DNA of 64,000 bases, taken from NCBI GenBank assembly GCA_040754075.1, contig JBFMDH010000021.1, forward strand, positions 1-64,000, given 5' to 3'. The notes beneath the pieces were generated by a model. It saw only the letters and a program-made list of their open reading frames with translations. It was not told the DNA's origin and did no database searches. Of the stretch, positions 1-9,368 are shown piece after piece. Source of the stretch: Acidobacteriota bacterium (lineage in GTDB: Bacteria > Acidobacteriota > Blastocatellia > UBA7656). How positions within the stretch are numbered: position 1 is the stretch's first letter; each line of letters begins with the position of its first letter. A program made the position numbers and the translations under genes.

Positions 1-78
1 CTTTTGTTGACCTTTGCTGATCAGGGCTGTCAAATAACTCTCATCTTTTTCGCTTAGTTTTATATGTTCTTTTTTCAT
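1..78 (-). CDS. IS630-like transposase, N-terminal fragment (cut by window edge)
   Basis: The minus strand opens with ATG at 78 and reads 26 residues (beginning MKKEHIKLSEKDESYL) off the window edge. This matches the usual opening of IS630/helix-turn-helix orfA-type transposases, which begin with a short acidic helix before the HTH. Too little is present to name the element. It sits directly beside a different, IS4-like transposase tail, so several insertions have accumulated at this end of the exopolysaccharide locus. Whether the gene is intact depends on sequence outside the window. Confidence 0.5.
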   Translation of the reverse strand, partial: MKKEHIKLSEKDESYLTALISKGQQK

Positions 79-85
79 GATAAAA

Positions 86-355
86 CTAAATGACTAAAAG
101 ACGTAAAAACTTAGAAAACGGTGTATTTAAGGCAAACAAATAATTCCCTTGGATTACTACGCTTTTGGTCGGCGACTTCACCAGACTGGCATTTTGCTTC
201 AGCGATTTGTGATAGACCTCAACGCTCCACCGTCTTTGGAAGAATTTAGCGAGGCTGCCTGCCGAAAGCGTCAAATCACCGGTCATAAGATAGCGTGTCC
301 CGTTGATCCGTCGTCGTTTTTGAAGACTTGTTTGAAAAAGCAGCGCAAAGGGCAC
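86..355 (-). pseudogene. IS4-type DDE transposase, C-terminal remnant
   Basis: About 85 residues of the C-terminal third of a DDE transposase. The stretch RRWSVEVYHKSLK carries the R-x3-E-x6-K part of the IS4-family YREK signature, including the catalytic glutamate. The following NASLVKSPTKSV segment is typical of the same family. The N-terminal and central parts, with both catalytic aspartates, are missing, so this is a remnant. At its 5' side the reading frame collides with the start of an ABC ATPase gene near 350, which marks the insertion or deletion junction. Confidence 0.7.
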
Positions 356-425
356 GATATGGCGATTGTTTTGCGCCGATGCGATATTGCTTGCTTAAAT
401 TTTCTACGCGGATGATGGGTTTCAT
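345..425 (-). pseudogene. Polysaccharide-export ABC transporter ATPase, 5' fragment
   Basis: From ATG at 425 on the minus strand the frame reads MKPIIRVENLSKQYRIG and continues to about PYRA near 350. This is the standard opening of the Wzt/TagH-type ATPases that export O-antigen or capsule polysaccharide. Similarity then ends abruptly where the frame enters the IS4-like transposase remnant. Walker A and all later motifs are absent, so the gene is broken. It implies that the exopolysaccharide locus once extended further left, or that an ABC-type export gene was destroyed by insertion. Confidence 0.65.
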
Positions 426-426
426 G

Positions 427-897
427 GAAACGATGAAGTATGAAGTATGAACGATGAACTGAGAACCCCGGATTCTCAATTGCCGGATGCCGCGCGCTAT
501 TTGAATCAACCGGACAGCGCAGACGCGGTCAGAGACCGCTTGCTCAACAATTCAAAGACGTGGTCAGAGACCGCTTGCTCAACAATTCAAAAGGTCGAAG
601 ACATTAAACATTACAAAAACAACGTGATTGACGGAACCGCTTGCTCAATAACTCAAAAGATCGAAGTTTGAATAAACACAATCCAAGACCGCTTGCTCAA
701 CTGAATCAGCAGGAATGGCTTTGGCGTTTACACCAAAGGCGTTGCCGCGAGATGGCGCACTCATAGATGACCGCGGGGCTTTGACGATTACGCCAAAGCG
801 GTAACAAGTTACCGCACTCCAAAAAGTTCCGGTTCGCGAAAGCGGTAACAAGTTACCGCACTCCAAAAAGATTCCGCTTTTAATGACCGCCATTTGC
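427..897. repeat. Gene-free stretch of short palindromic repeats
   Basis: No credible gene is present. At 427-462 there are iterated GAACGATGAA/GAAGTATGAA words, like those at 19404-19450. Near 525-539, 560-574, 630-655, 687-701 and 882-900 lie copies of a unit with core GACCGCTTGCTCAAC. The 525 copy is a full GCGGTCAGAGACCGC palindrome. At 795-826 and 839-870 is a perfect 32-bp direct repeat with a 44-bp period, each copy holding the palindrome GCGGTAACAAGTTACCGC. The same GCGGT...ACCGC design recurs elsewhere in the window. Confidence 0.75.
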
Positions 898-1875
898 TCA
901 ACGTTTCAAGTGTTTTTGCAACCAGCGGGTCAAGTCCTGAGGTTCACGAAAATCAAGTAAGGCTTCTGCGAGGCGCTCGATTTGCGCCAGCGTCAGCGAC
1001 CGGATGCGCTCTTCGCTGACACGCTCTAACGCGCCAATCCGACGGCGCAACAACCGCAACACCAGCGCCGCTTCGCCTTCGCGTTTGCCTTGTCGTAAGC
1101 CTTCGCGTTTGCCTTGTTGCAAACCTTCGCGCTTGCCTTGTTGCAAACCTTGTCGCCTGCCGCTTTCAATCCAACTGTTGGTTAATTCCATCACCTTCTC
1201 CTGTTCCGCAGGAGCCAATCGCTTTAACTCCCGCGTAAACATTTTCATCTCCGCCGCGGTTAATTTCAAATAGCTATCAACGAATCCGGCGATCAACTGC
1301 ATCCGCGCCCGGTCGAGTTTCAAGGTTGCCAGCAACCGCGTGCATTCCAATTTCACTCGCGGGCGCTCTTTGACGGCAATCTGCATTTTCGCCATCAAAG
1401 CGCTGGCTACCGGATTTTCCGTCCGCGCATAATCCTGCCAACGATATTGATTGAGTTGAATCACCCGATAATGAAATGCCAGAACATCCAAATCAGGAAA
1501 GGTTACGCGATGCGCGGCAGCTTGTTTGCGGCGCGGTTTGTCGTAAGAAAAAATCACTATCGGATAGACCGGCAACCGGTGTTTATCGTAAAGCCGCGCA
1601 AAATAGCTGAACATTCGCTGCCCGAATTGCGGTTGAGGCTGCGCTTGATTTTCCACATGGATGAGAAAAAACGATTCCTGATTTTTGAATCGCGCTTTGA
1701 CAATCAAATCGGCTTCGTGACGGTCGCCCGATGTCACATCGGTAAACAACTCCTTGTCGAGAAAAACAATAGAATCGGCATCCATAAAGGCACTCATCGA
1801 AGGCAGAAACAATTCAAGGAATTCCAGAAAGAAGGTTGCAATCAATTCTTTGAATAGCCTGTCATGATCAATCAT
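898..1875 (-). CDS. Rpn family PD-(D/E)XK nuclease / putative transposase
   Basis: 325 residues. Residues 1-230 look like the Rpn (YhgA-like) recombination-promoting nuclease family, with a PD-(D/E)XK core: E54-A-D56 followed by E75-N-Q77 in HVENQAQ. The tail (about 270-325) resembles DUF4351. Between them, about 240-264, is an iterated QGKREGL segment repeated nearly perfectly, also visible as a DNA repeat. E. coli Rpn proteins are Ca-dependent DNA endonucleases that raise RecA-independent recombination; whether this copy does so is inferred. It stands alone between IS debris and the exopolysaccharide genes, a typical accessory location. Start ATG at 1875. Confidence 0.8.
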   Translation of the reverse strand: MIDHDRLFKELIATFFLEFLELFLPSMSAFMDADSIVFLDKELFTDVTSGDRHEADLIVKARFKNQESFFLIHVENQAQPQPQFGQRMFSYFARLYDKHRLPVYPIVIFSYDKPRRKQAAAHRVTFPDLDVLAFHYRVIQLNQYRWQDYARTENPVASALMAKMQIAVKERPRVKLECTRLLATLKLDRARMQLIAGFVDSYLKLTAAEMKMFTRELKRLAPAEQEKVMELTNSWIESGRRQGLQQGKREGLQQGKREGLRQGKREGEAALVLRLLRRRIGALERVSEERIRSLTLAQIERLAEALLDFREPQDLTRWLQKHLKR

Positions 1876-1980
1876 GCCTGAAGGTCAAAACCGCTGTGTA
1901 CGCTGACCATCGCCTGTTGCCGGTCAAAAGTTTGAATGCCGAAAACATTTTTGATTGCTCAAACGTCGTGCATATCCGCT

Positions 1981-4419
1981 TCAATCGCCGTGGGCTTCGT
2001 TTTTGTCGCTGCCGTAATAGTTGTCGTAGTAGCGATAGTAATAATAATCATCGTAAGAACCGCTGCGGAAATCGACGTTATTTAAGACCACGCCGAAAAT
2101 TTTCGCGCCGACACTCGATAATTCCTGACGTGAGCGCCGCACCAGATCGCGCGTGCTCTTGCCCGCATGGACAACCAGAATGACCCCATCCACCAGCGTC
2201 GATAAAATCACCGGATCGGTCACATGCATCAACGGCGGCGAATCGATCAAAATGTGGTCGTATCTTTCCGATAACTGTTTCAACATCTCTTTCATCCTGT
2301 CGGAGCTGATGAGTTCCGCAGGATTGGGCGGAATCGGCCCGCAAGGGATGAGCGACAAATTGGCTATCGGCAGTTTTTGAATCACGCTGTCGAGTTCGAC
2401 ATCTCTTGAAAGATAGGTCGAAACCCCGCGCGAATGATCAAGCCCGAAAACTTTATGGGTCGAGGGTTTGCGCAAATCGCAATCGACAATCACCACGGAC
2501 GCGCCAAGTTGCGAAAGCGACACTGCGGTATTGATGGTCGTCGTGGTTTTGCCTTCGCCCGGTTGCCCGCTGGTAACCAATACACGTTTGGGCGGGCCGC
2601 CGGCGCTTGATAACATCACCGAGGTTCTCAAAGCGCGATAAGCCTCTGCGCCGGTCGAGCGCGTATCAAGCGCAATGATTTGCGAATTCCCGGCTGCCAC
2701 TCCTGTGGCGGGCGCTTTGCTTAAAGCCTTCACCGGCGAAGCGCGTTTGCCACCGGTCAGCGACCGCACTTTACGCGCGCCGATTGCCGGGATGACGCCA
2801 AGCGCGGGCAGTTGCGCATAATTGGTGATGTCTTCGACGGTCTTGATGGTGTTATCGAGAGATTCCAGGAAAAATGCCAGACCGATGCCGCCCGCGAGAC
2901 TCAGTAAAAACCAGGTGATAATCGTGCGAAAACGTTGCGGTCCGACCGGCGCAACCGGGGCTTCCGCCTGTTCCGCAACCCGAATGTTGTTGCTCTGTTC
3001 GGCTTTCTGCAATTCGACTTTGGTGTTCTGTTCGAGAAAATCGTTATAGAGCTTGCGCTGAGTTTCCACCTGACTTTTTATGGTGTTGTATTCAATTTCG
3101 TCGCGGTTCTGTTTATCAGCTTCGACTTTGCTGTTTGCCAGTTGTTGCTTGAGCAATTTTTCTTCGCGCACCGCATTTTCATACTCGACCTGCAATTTCG
3201 CGGCGAGGCGTTTGACGCTGTCTTCGAGTTGGGTTTGCACGGTGGCAATCTCTGCGCGCAGGGTAATCATTGTCGGGTTATTGTTGCCGAATTTACCTGC
3301 AAGCTGGGTTTCCTTAATTTTAAGTTCGCGCAATCTTTTCTGTAGTTCGTCAATCTGCTGGTCGGCATAGGCTTGCGGCAAGCCCGTGACGTTGCCCTTT
3401 TTCACCTGTTCGTAAAGCGATTCCTTAATGACGCGATTGTTTTCGGCTTCCTGCACTTTTTTGTTGAGGTCGAAAAATTTATCGCTGCCCAGAGTCACCC
3501 CGTTATCCCCGGCTCTGCCGCCGCCGCTTAAAAATGCCAGGTCGTGACGGCTCAAATAATCTGCCATCTCGCGTTCAGCCTGTTGCAGATTGGCTTCAAG
3601 CTTGCGGGTCGTGGTTTCAATCCAATCGGAAGTCTTGGTGTATTTCGCAGTCTTGGCGCGAAAATTTTCGTCAATGAAATGATTGGCGACGCTGTTGGCG
3701 ACAAAAGCCGCGGTTACCGGGTCTGTATGCGTATAAGAAATTAATATCAATCGCGCATCCTGCACCGGTTGCGCTTCGATGCCACTGGCAATCACTGCCG
3801 CATAAGACGACCACTTGGCTTTCTCTTCAGGCGACAAATCGGCGCTTGTGGGACTCACCGTCGGTTCCATATAGAGGTTCGCCGGCGGGATTGACGACGG
3901 GTCTGCCGCGTTGCTGGAACCGACACGTCTAAAAATGGTTTGAATAGATTCCGCAATCGATTTGCGGTTGGTGACATCAAAAAAATTGGGGTTCTGGTCG
4001 AGTTTCAAATCCGCAGCGACACGCATCAACAGCGGGCGACTTTTAATCGTATACAGATAGGTGTTCATCGTATCCAGGTCATTGGCTTGGACAAGAATGT
4101 TTGCGCCAGCCATAGCAAACGTATCACGACGAATTTCAATTGAAGCGGTCGCCCGATAGGTCGATTTGGTGCGGTAAATTTCAACCGTGGCAACCGAAGT
4201 GACAATCAAAGTAAGCACCAGAATCAGCCATTTGCGCTTATAGACCGTGCGCCAGATGGTGCGCCAGTTGAGTCCGCTTTTTTGTTCCGGGTAACCATAT
4301 CCATAGCCGCCGCCTACATCGGGCGGATAAAACGCGCGCGGGTAACCGGGTCGCGCAAGCGGCGTTTCCTCGTTCGATGGAATCCGTTCCAACTCCACTC
4401 TTCTCTCTTTATCTTCCAC
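1981..4419 (-). CDS. Polysaccharide chain-length/tyrosine autokinase (Wzc type), copy 1
   Basis: 812 residues from a GTG start preceded by GGAG. An N-terminal Wzz domain follows a transmembrane helix near residues 67-86. A long coiled coil (about 270-490) and a second helix near 503-523 lead into a BY-kinase domain with Walker A GQPGEGKTTT at 618-627, Walker A' VDCDLRKP around 646, and Walker B ILIDSPP at 723-729. The tail has a tyrosine cluster (about 789-802, DDYYYYRYYDNYY) that would be autophosphorylated. Such proteins sit in the inner membrane and control polymer length and export with a Wza partner. The partner lies immediately upstream at 4546-5661. It closely parallels the second copy at 14102-16531. 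Confidence 0.93.
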   Translation of the reverse strand: MEDKERRVELERIPSNEETPLARPGYPRAFYPPDVGGGYGYGYPEQKSGLNWRTIWRTVYKRKWLILVLTLIVTSVATVEIYRTKSTYRATASIEIRRDTFAMAGANILVQANDLDTMNTYLYTIKSRPLLMRVAADLKLDQNPNFFDVTNRKSIAESIQTIFRRVGSSNAADPSSIPPANLYMEPTVSPTSADLSPEEKAKWSSYAAVIASGIEAQPVQDARLILISYTHTDPVTAAFVANSVANHFIDENFRAKTAKYTKTSDWIETTTRKLEANLQQAEREMADYLSRHDLAFLSGGGRAGDNGVTLGSDKFFDLNKKVQEAENNRVIKESLYEQVKKGNVTGLPQAYADQQIDELQKRLRELKIKETQLAGKFGNNNPTMITLRAEIATVQTQLEDSVKRLAAKLQVEYENAVREEKLLKQQLANSKVEADKQNRDEIEYNTIKSQVETQRKLYNDFLEQNTKVELQKAEQSNNIRVAEQAEAPVAPVGPQRFRTIITWFLLSLAGGIGLAFFLESLDNTIKTVEDITNYAQLPALGVIPAIGARKVRSLTGGKRASPVKALSKAPATGVAAGNSQIIALDTRSTGAEAYRALRTSVMLSSAGGPPKRVLVTSGQPGEGKTTTTINTAVSLSQLGASVVIVDCDLRKPSTHKVFGLDHSRGVSTYLSRDVELDSVIQKLPIANLSLIPCGPIPPNPAELISSDRMKEMLKQLSERYDHILIDSPPLMHVTDPVILSTLVDGVILVVHAGKSTRDLVRRSRQELSSVGAKIFGVVLNNVDFRSGSYDDYYYYRYYDNYYGSDKNEAHGD

Positions 4420-4545
4420 CGGTTTTCTCCTTCAACACCTGCTCTCTCTAATTATTATTGGTAAAAAGATGACCTTTGACCGCCATCCCGCAGCACATCG
4501 CGGTCAAAGACCGCTCCTGGTGTGTGAATATTTTTGCAATCGTTG
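4420..4545. repeat. Inverted repeat between wza- and wzc-type genes
   Basis: CTTTGACCGC at 4474-4483 pairs with GCGGTCAAAG at 4500-4509, giving a 10-bp stem with a 16-nt loop. The right arm is also part of a full GCGGTCAAAGACCGC palindrome at 4500-4514. No T-run follows, so it reads as a member of the dispersed palindrome family rather than a classical terminator. It could still reduce read-through from the wza-type gene into the wzc-type gene. Confidence 0.6.
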
Positions 4546-5661
4546 CTAATAGGTTCCGCGCAGCACCAACGGCGCGCCCACCATATTCAGTAAGGTTAAG
4601 CCGAAAGCTTTCATTTTACTGCTGGGGACAACAATAAAATCGTCCGCCTGCAACGCGATGTCGTTTTTACCTTTCATCACGTCATCGATGTTGACCGGAA
4701 TCTCCATCTGTTTGCCGTCTTCCCGCGAACGGCGAAAAATCACCGCTTTCGAGGTCGCCGCTTTCGGTTTGGTGCCACCCGCAAAAGCGATTGCCTGCCT
4801 CAAGGTTGTGCCTTCGCTCAAAGGATATTGCCCCTGCGCATTCACTTCGCCGCCGATGAAAAAGATATTGGAGCGTGGAATGTTGACAATGTCACCGGGT
4901 TGTAAGACGACATCTTTATCGAACTGACCTTTATAAAGCAGTCCGTTGATGTTGGCGGTGAGCAACTCATAATTGCCAACCGGTTCCTGTGCGGCTTCGG
5001 TATTTTGAGATTGCCCAACCGGTTCGGCTACCGCTGACGGACTGGACATTGCAGCCGATGCCGGTCGGTTGCGGACGATTTGCGCCAACGCCCCATGATT
5101 ATCGGCTACCCCACCGGCAATCGAAATCAATTTGAACAGGGTCAATTGCCCGCGCACTTTGTACACGCCCGGATTTTTTATCATGCCTTGAATGAAATAC
5201 TGACGGCTGTTGTATTCTTTGACCGTAATGCTCAGGTGCGGGTCTTTGAGATAGTCCTCTTTGATTAAAGTTTCGCGAATAAAATTGGAAACTTCTTCCG
5301 GCGTTTTGTTTACCGCCACGACTTTACCAACCACAGGCATAGTAAAGCCGCCGACCGTTTCAATGGTGTAAGTTTTTGAAAGTTCCGGCGCGTCTTCGAT
5401 GACAATCTCTAAAACATCGCTGATGCCGATGCGATAATCATCTTGCGATACTACGAAAATTTCTGAAGACGGAGCAGCGCCGCTTGTGGTCGCAGGCTTA
5501 CTGGTCGGCGCGGCGGGCGCTTGCGGTTTCGCTTGCGGTTGCTGGGCGATTCCCGAAAACCCGTTAGCCAATAATAAAATGCCCAACACGCCAACCCGGA
5601 ATGAAAAATCATTCAAAAATCTAACTTGTCGCATGGTAAATCTTTTGACATTTCTCTGCAT
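4546..5661 (-). CDS. Polysaccharide export outer-membrane protein (Wza type), copy 1
   Basis: 371 residues. The ATG at 5661 is chosen over the longer frame (5712) because AGGAGG lies 7 nt upstream of it. A hydrophobic signal segment around residues 25-40 ends in an AQQ-type cleavage region, followed by a Pro/Ala linker. The Poly_export domain begins DYRIGISDVLEI, and two SLBB-like folds follow (YFIQGMIKNPGVY and FFIGGEVNAQGQYPL). No lipobox cysteine is evident, unlike E. coli Wza. The family forms the outer-membrane ring that lets polymer out of the cell. It pairs with the Wzc-type gene downstream and the O-antigen ligase upstream. Confidence 0.92.
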   Translation of the reverse strand: MQRNVKRFTMRQVRFLNDFSFRVGVLGILLLANGFSGIAQQPQAKPQAPAAPTSKPATTSGAAPSSEIFVVSQDDYRIGISDVLEIVIEDAPELSKTYTIETVGGFTMPVVGKVVAVNKTPEEVSNFIRETLIKEDYLKDPHLSITVKEYNSRQYFIQGMIKNPGVYKVRGQLTLFKLISIAGGVADNHGALAQIVRNRPASAAMSSPSAVAEPVGQSQNTEAAQEPVGNYELLTANINGLLYKGQFDKDVVLQPGDIVNIPRSNIFFIGGEVNAQGQYPLSEGTTLRQAIAFAGGTKPKAATSKAVIFRRSREDGKQMEIPVNIDDVMKGKNDIALQADDFIVVPSSKMKAFGLTLLNMVGAPLVLRGTY

Positions 5662-5949
5662 TGCCAAACCTCCTGAGAGCATGTCATTTAACACAGGGAG
5701 GTAAAACCTCATATTTGATTGGAGAGCATGACACCTAAAAAAGCCTCCGGCATTTTACCACATTCACCCAAAACTCAAACCCGTTCACGAAATTTTATTT
5801 TGCCATCAATGGACTATCGGGTATGCAGTTTTTTTTGCAATCAAAGGCAAATGCGATTACCGAATATAGCGAAAATATTCGGATAATGGGTTTCGTAGTT
5901 TTTCGTTAATTTTCGTATGTTGTGCCGTTCCCTCCCGGCTTACCCATCA

Positions 5950-7320
5950 TTAAACCGTTTGCAGCGCGCGTCCTTCCGTCATGGTTTTTTTCGCTGTTTG
6001 TCCGAGCATCGCAAGCAAGGTTAAAAACACCAGTGAACTCGAGGGAATTTGCAGATTGAAATCGAAAAAGCTATGCACCAGAATCGCAAAAATTCCTGCG
6101 CCACTGCCGAGCGCCAGCGCGCGTTTAAACGATTCGCGCGCTTGCAAACCCGTTAAAATCTGTTTGAACATCATGACCAGAAACCAGATTACCAATGCGC
6201 CGCCTACAACCCCGGCATCTGCCAGAACCTGCAAATAATCGTTATGCGCCTGCCCAACCAATAAAACCGTGTCGCTTACACTGTAAGTCGCATAAGCGGT
6301 TTCGTATGCGCCGAGTCCGACACCGAGCAACGGATGCGCTTTAATCATCAGCAGCGTATCGCGCCAAATCCAGCCGCGACTGGTAAAAAAACTCTCTTCC
6401 CCCTGATTACTGCTGACGAGTTGTCCGCCGGTAACCCGCCCTAAAAATCTGTCGGGGCCAATCCACATCAACCCTAACAGCGCCACTGCGCATACTGCTG
6501 CGAGCAAAGCTGAGGTCTTCAAAAGCCGAAGTCCCGGTTTTGCTTGTCGCCCATGCCACGCTGCCCTCGCATCTTGATAAGCGCGCGCTTTTGAATGCGC
6601 GAACAATTTACACAAGCCGATAAATAACGCGGTTGCCGCAAGGCTGATGAAGCCGCCGCGCGACAGCGCCGCGACTGCCGATACCATCATCACAAAAGCG
6701 GCAAACCCGTAAAAAATTCGCGCTTCGGATTTCGCTGCTTTATCCATTGCCAGGGCGATTGCCACCGGAATGAGCAGTTCCATATAGCCCGAATAATGAT
6801 TGTGATTGACGAAGGGACCAAACGGCGAGGCGCTCTGGGTGTTGGCACGCACCCAGTAAAATTTGCCGTTCCAGGTGAAATGTTGCAGCAAAGCAAACAT
6901 CGCCAGCGCAAATCCGTAAATCACCAGAAAATTGGCAAGCAGGCGAAGCCGCCCGGCTTCAACAAAAAAATTTGCGGCAATCAAAAAAGCGCCGAGTAAA
7001 AACAGAAATAAAAAAACCGTATTGCGCGTCGCTTCAACATCACGCGAAAGGCTCGCGATTTCGCCACTCGCGCCGGTAAACGCCAGACATTGGAAGACGC
7101 CGAGTAAAAAGAAGCTAAATAAGGGCAATGCCGTATCCGGCAATTGAATGGCAAGTTTTTTTTCAACCACTATTTTGCCCGCCCAGACGAGCGCCAATAT
7201 CACCACCAGAAGTTCAAAGATCGCCCTTGACCAGGCTTCGACCGTGCCTTGCGCAAGCGCCGTAAACATCACGGTCAATAAAAAAATGGCAACCGCCAGG
7301 TTATCAAAAATTTTTCGCAT
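5950..7320 (-). CDS. O-antigen ligase/polymerase family membrane protein, copy 1
   Basis: 456 residues, about 10-12 transmembrane segments. The large periplasmic loop carries the Wzy_C/WaaL signature GVGLGAYETAYATYS followed by GQAHNDYLQVLADAGVVGG, where the H-N-D-Y motif is typical of the family. These proteins polymerise or ligate lipid-linked sugar repeats at the periplasmic face of the inner membrane. Start ATG at 7320. It is the first gene of export set 1 (ligase, wza, wzc order), the same order as set 2 at 19318-14102, and the two ligases align along their length. The glycan made cannot be read from the sequence. Confidence 0.88.
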   Translation of the reverse strand: MRKIFDNLAVAIFLLTVMFTALAQGTVEAWSRAIFELLVVILALVWAGKIVVEKKLAIQLPDTALPLFSFFLLGVFQCLAFTGASGEIASLSRDVEATRNTVFLFLFLLGAFLIAANFFVEAGRLRLLANFLVIYGFALAMFALLQHFTWNGKFYWVRANTQSASPFGPFVNHNHYSGYMELLIPVAIALAMDKAAKSEARIFYGFAAFVMMVSAVAALSRGGFISLAATALFIGLCKLFAHSKARAYQDARAAWHGRQAKPGLRLLKTSALLAAVCAVALLGLMWIGPDRFLGRVTGGQLVSSNQGEESFFTSRGWIWRDTLLMIKAHPLLGVGLGAYETAYATYSVSDTVLLVGQAHNDYLQVLADAGVVGGALVIWFLVMMFKQILTGLQARESFKRALALGSGAGIFAILVHSFFDFNLQIPSSSLVFLTLLAMLGQTAKKTMTEGRALQTV

Positions 7321-7873
7321 CAGGTCGTTTATGCATTCATCAATTCGCTAAAGCCGAAAACCGTCCGGGTGTAGAGACACTTCGACCGTCAATATTTAAA
7401 CCCCGTAGGGAAACCGCCACTGCGGCACTGCAATTTTCAAAAAATTCTCAATCGGTTAAGGCTCAACTGCCTGCGTATCTACACATTTTTGACAACCCTT
7501 GTCTGAAGGTTTTATACAAGGCTTCGCAACTTTATAACTAACGCTAGAGATGTAGATGAGGAGCAGACCTGCAGAATTGCTGACGTTAAGCAAACTTTTT
7601 AAACCGTTTTTCATCGTTCGACGAACAAATGAAAATAGAACACCAGATACGACAAATCCTTAATTCGCTCCCCCGAAAACCGGCGACCAGTCAAGCTCTC
7701 TCCAGCCAAATTCAAATGTGAATGTATTCCTGAAGGTAAGGGCTATAACAAGGGGATTGGAACTAGAATATTTTCAAGCCCCAAGTTTATTGCCCACACC
7801 AATATTCGTCAAGTTAAACTCATTATTCTAAGTTTTTTAAGCAAAATAAAACGGCGTTTTTTCTTAGGCGCAT
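7321..7873. other. Gene-free spacer
   Basis: About 550 bases with no convincing ORF on either strand. On the plus strand there is a promoter-like pair, TTGACA at 7489-7494 and TATACA at 7513-7518, 18 nt apart, but nothing recognisable follows it. The promoter of the ligase gene that starts at 7320 on the minus strand should lie here, but no clear hexamers were found on that strand. Confidence 0.4.
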
Positions 7874-8554
7874 TTATTTCGCGCCCGCAATCACCAATGC
7901 CTGACGCGATTGCAAAAGCAAATTGCGCAAACGACCGAGCGCCCCAATGCCAAATGAAACCGTTGATTCCGACAACCCATTGATTTGAATGAAGCCGGTC
8001 TGCTGTTTACCCTGTTGGATTAAACCGAATTTCAATCCATCGCGCGTCGTTATCGCCATCTCTGTTGAGGCGCTATTCAGGGTTTCATTGCGCGATTCGG
8101 TTGTCGCCGTCGCGCTCTCAACCGTTGTCGCTTTGAAATCACCCGAGGTTTTCAATAAATAGTCGAACGCCGTTTGTAAAGCGCCCAGTTCATCGAAGTC
8201 AATAAAGCCAACGTGGTCGCCGCGCGCCGCCGCGCGGGTGATTCTGAGACCGTATACTTTGTTCACCTCACCCACCTGTGAAATGGCAAGCGTTTCAATG
8301 CGCACTTCACTCCCTGCCTGACCGGGCACCGCGCCAATCAAGGTTATTTCTTTAATGAGCAAAACATTTTTACGATGCAAAAATTTTTCGATGCGGGTTG
8401 CCGGTTCATCTTTACCGGCGACAGAGTTATTTTCGACAGCCCGTTTAACGCGCTCGCGTTCCGCCTCATCGCGGTTAGCCCCTTGTTGCGCGAAAAGGGT
8501 CGCGACAACGCCGAATTGAACAATCAACAAACAGACCAATAACCGATGCCCCAT
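7874..8554 (-). CDS. Secreted protein of unknown function
   Basis: 226 residues. An N-terminal signal peptide (LLVCLLIVQFGVVATLFAQ) is followed by a charged region and a mostly beta-rich domain (about 55-130, RIEKFLHRKNVLLIKEITLIG). No domain was recognised. The tail is Gly/Leu rich. It is the third member of a minus-strand run with the lytic transglycosylase (8605) and the VirB9-like protein (9369), with only a 50-bp gap to the former. Shared transcription is likely, so a periplasmic or envelope role next to exopolysaccharide export is inferred. Confidence 0.7.
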   Translation of the reverse strand: MGHRLLVCLLIVQFGVVATLFAQQGANRDEAERERVKRAVENNSVAGKDEPATRIEKFLHRKNVLLIKEITLIGAVPGQAGSEVRIETLAISQVGEVNKVYGLRITRAAARGDHVGFIDFDELGALQTAFDYLLKTSGDFKATTVESATATTESRNETLNSASTEMAITTRDGLKFGLIQQGKQQTGFIQINGLSESTVSFGIGALGRLRNLLLQSRQALVIAGAK

Positions 8555-8604
8555 ATTTTCCCCGTTAACTGTGTGGTTGATAGCAGATGAAACGGCCTGA
8601 CCCC

Positions 8605-9360
8605 TTACTGCATTTTGGCGGTTTTGCCATCGCCGCTTGATGAAGTAAAGACGATAATCTGATTATATGTGGGAGCTTTTTCCGCCGTCGCCGCAGAGGG
8701 TTTTGCAGGTTCCGAAATTACCGGTGAGGGCACGCCGCCGAGACGCAAATTGGCGTAGCGCGTATAAATGATGCGGACATAATTTTGCGTTTCATAAAAC
8801 GGCGGGATTTTATTGCCATAAAACTCAACAGCGCCTTCACCGGCATTGTAACCGGCAAGCGCCAGTCGCACATCGCCATTGAAACGATCCAGCAGCCAGC
8901 GCAAATATCGCGAACCGCCGAAAATGTTTTCCCGCACATCGAAAATATTCTTTACCCCGAAACGCGCCGCCGTCGCCGGCATCAACTGCATCAAGCCCGA
9001 TGCGCCTTTCGGTGAAACCGCGCCGCGATTGAAACTTGATTCCTGACGCATCAATGAAAAAATCAAATAGGGGTCGAGGGCAAATTGTCTGGCTGCCTGC
9101 ATGACAATCAAATCAATCTCGGCATTGCCCGATGAGATATTGCCGCTCAATACGGCTGTAGGAATTTTGATGGTACTTGCCGCAGCAGTATTGGGTTGAA
9201 CAGGCAGTTTATTCCTTTCACGTTCCTCTTTTAAACGGCGTTCCTGTTCATCACTGGTCAGCGGAATGGGCGAACGTTCAGGCGGCGTCAAAGGGTTTTG
9301 CGCCGACGCGGCAAGCGTACAAGCCAATAGGATGAATGATGCAACAAATAATCTCGACAT
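8605..9360 (-). CDS. Lytic transglycosylase, SLT domain
   Basis: 251 residues with a signal peptide (about 1-20, ending SASA). The SLT fold occupies about 78-215: catalytic Glu107 in RQESSFNRG, then GLMQLMPATA and the ALAGYNAGEGA motif, all hallmarks of family 1 soluble lytic transglycosylases. These cleave the MurNAc-GlcNAc bond with 1,6-anhydro formation and are often used to open the wall for secretion machines. The start is only 9 nt from the stop of the VirB9-like gene, so the two are co-transcribed. Local wall remodelling for the envelope-spanning exporter is inferred. Confidence 0.9.
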   Translation of the reverse strand: MSRLFVASFILLACTLAASAQNPLTPPERSPIPLTSDEQERRLKEERERNKLPVQPNTAAASTIKIPTAVLSGNISSGNAEIDLIVMQAARQFALDPYLIFSLMRQESSFNRGAVSPKGASGLMQLMPATAARFGVKNIFDVRENIFGGSRYLRWLLDRFNGDVRLALAGYNAGEGAVEFYGNKIPPFYETQNYVRIIYTRYANLRLGGVPSPVISEPAKPSAATAEKAPTYNQIIVFTSSSGDGKTAKMQ

Positions 9361-9368
9361 AAAAAGTT

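Noticed and set aside
427-700. CRISPR array
   Set aside because: The repeats are irregularly spaced, diverged, and separated by unequal short gaps; no cas genes are present.
645-893. 82-codon minus-strand frame in the left repeat region
   Set aside because: It consists mostly of translated copies of the 32-bp repeat and has no ribosome site.
7489-7518. Plus-strand promoter-like hexamers
   Set aside because: TTGACA/TATACA are well spaced, but no gene or clear RNA with terminator follows on that strand.
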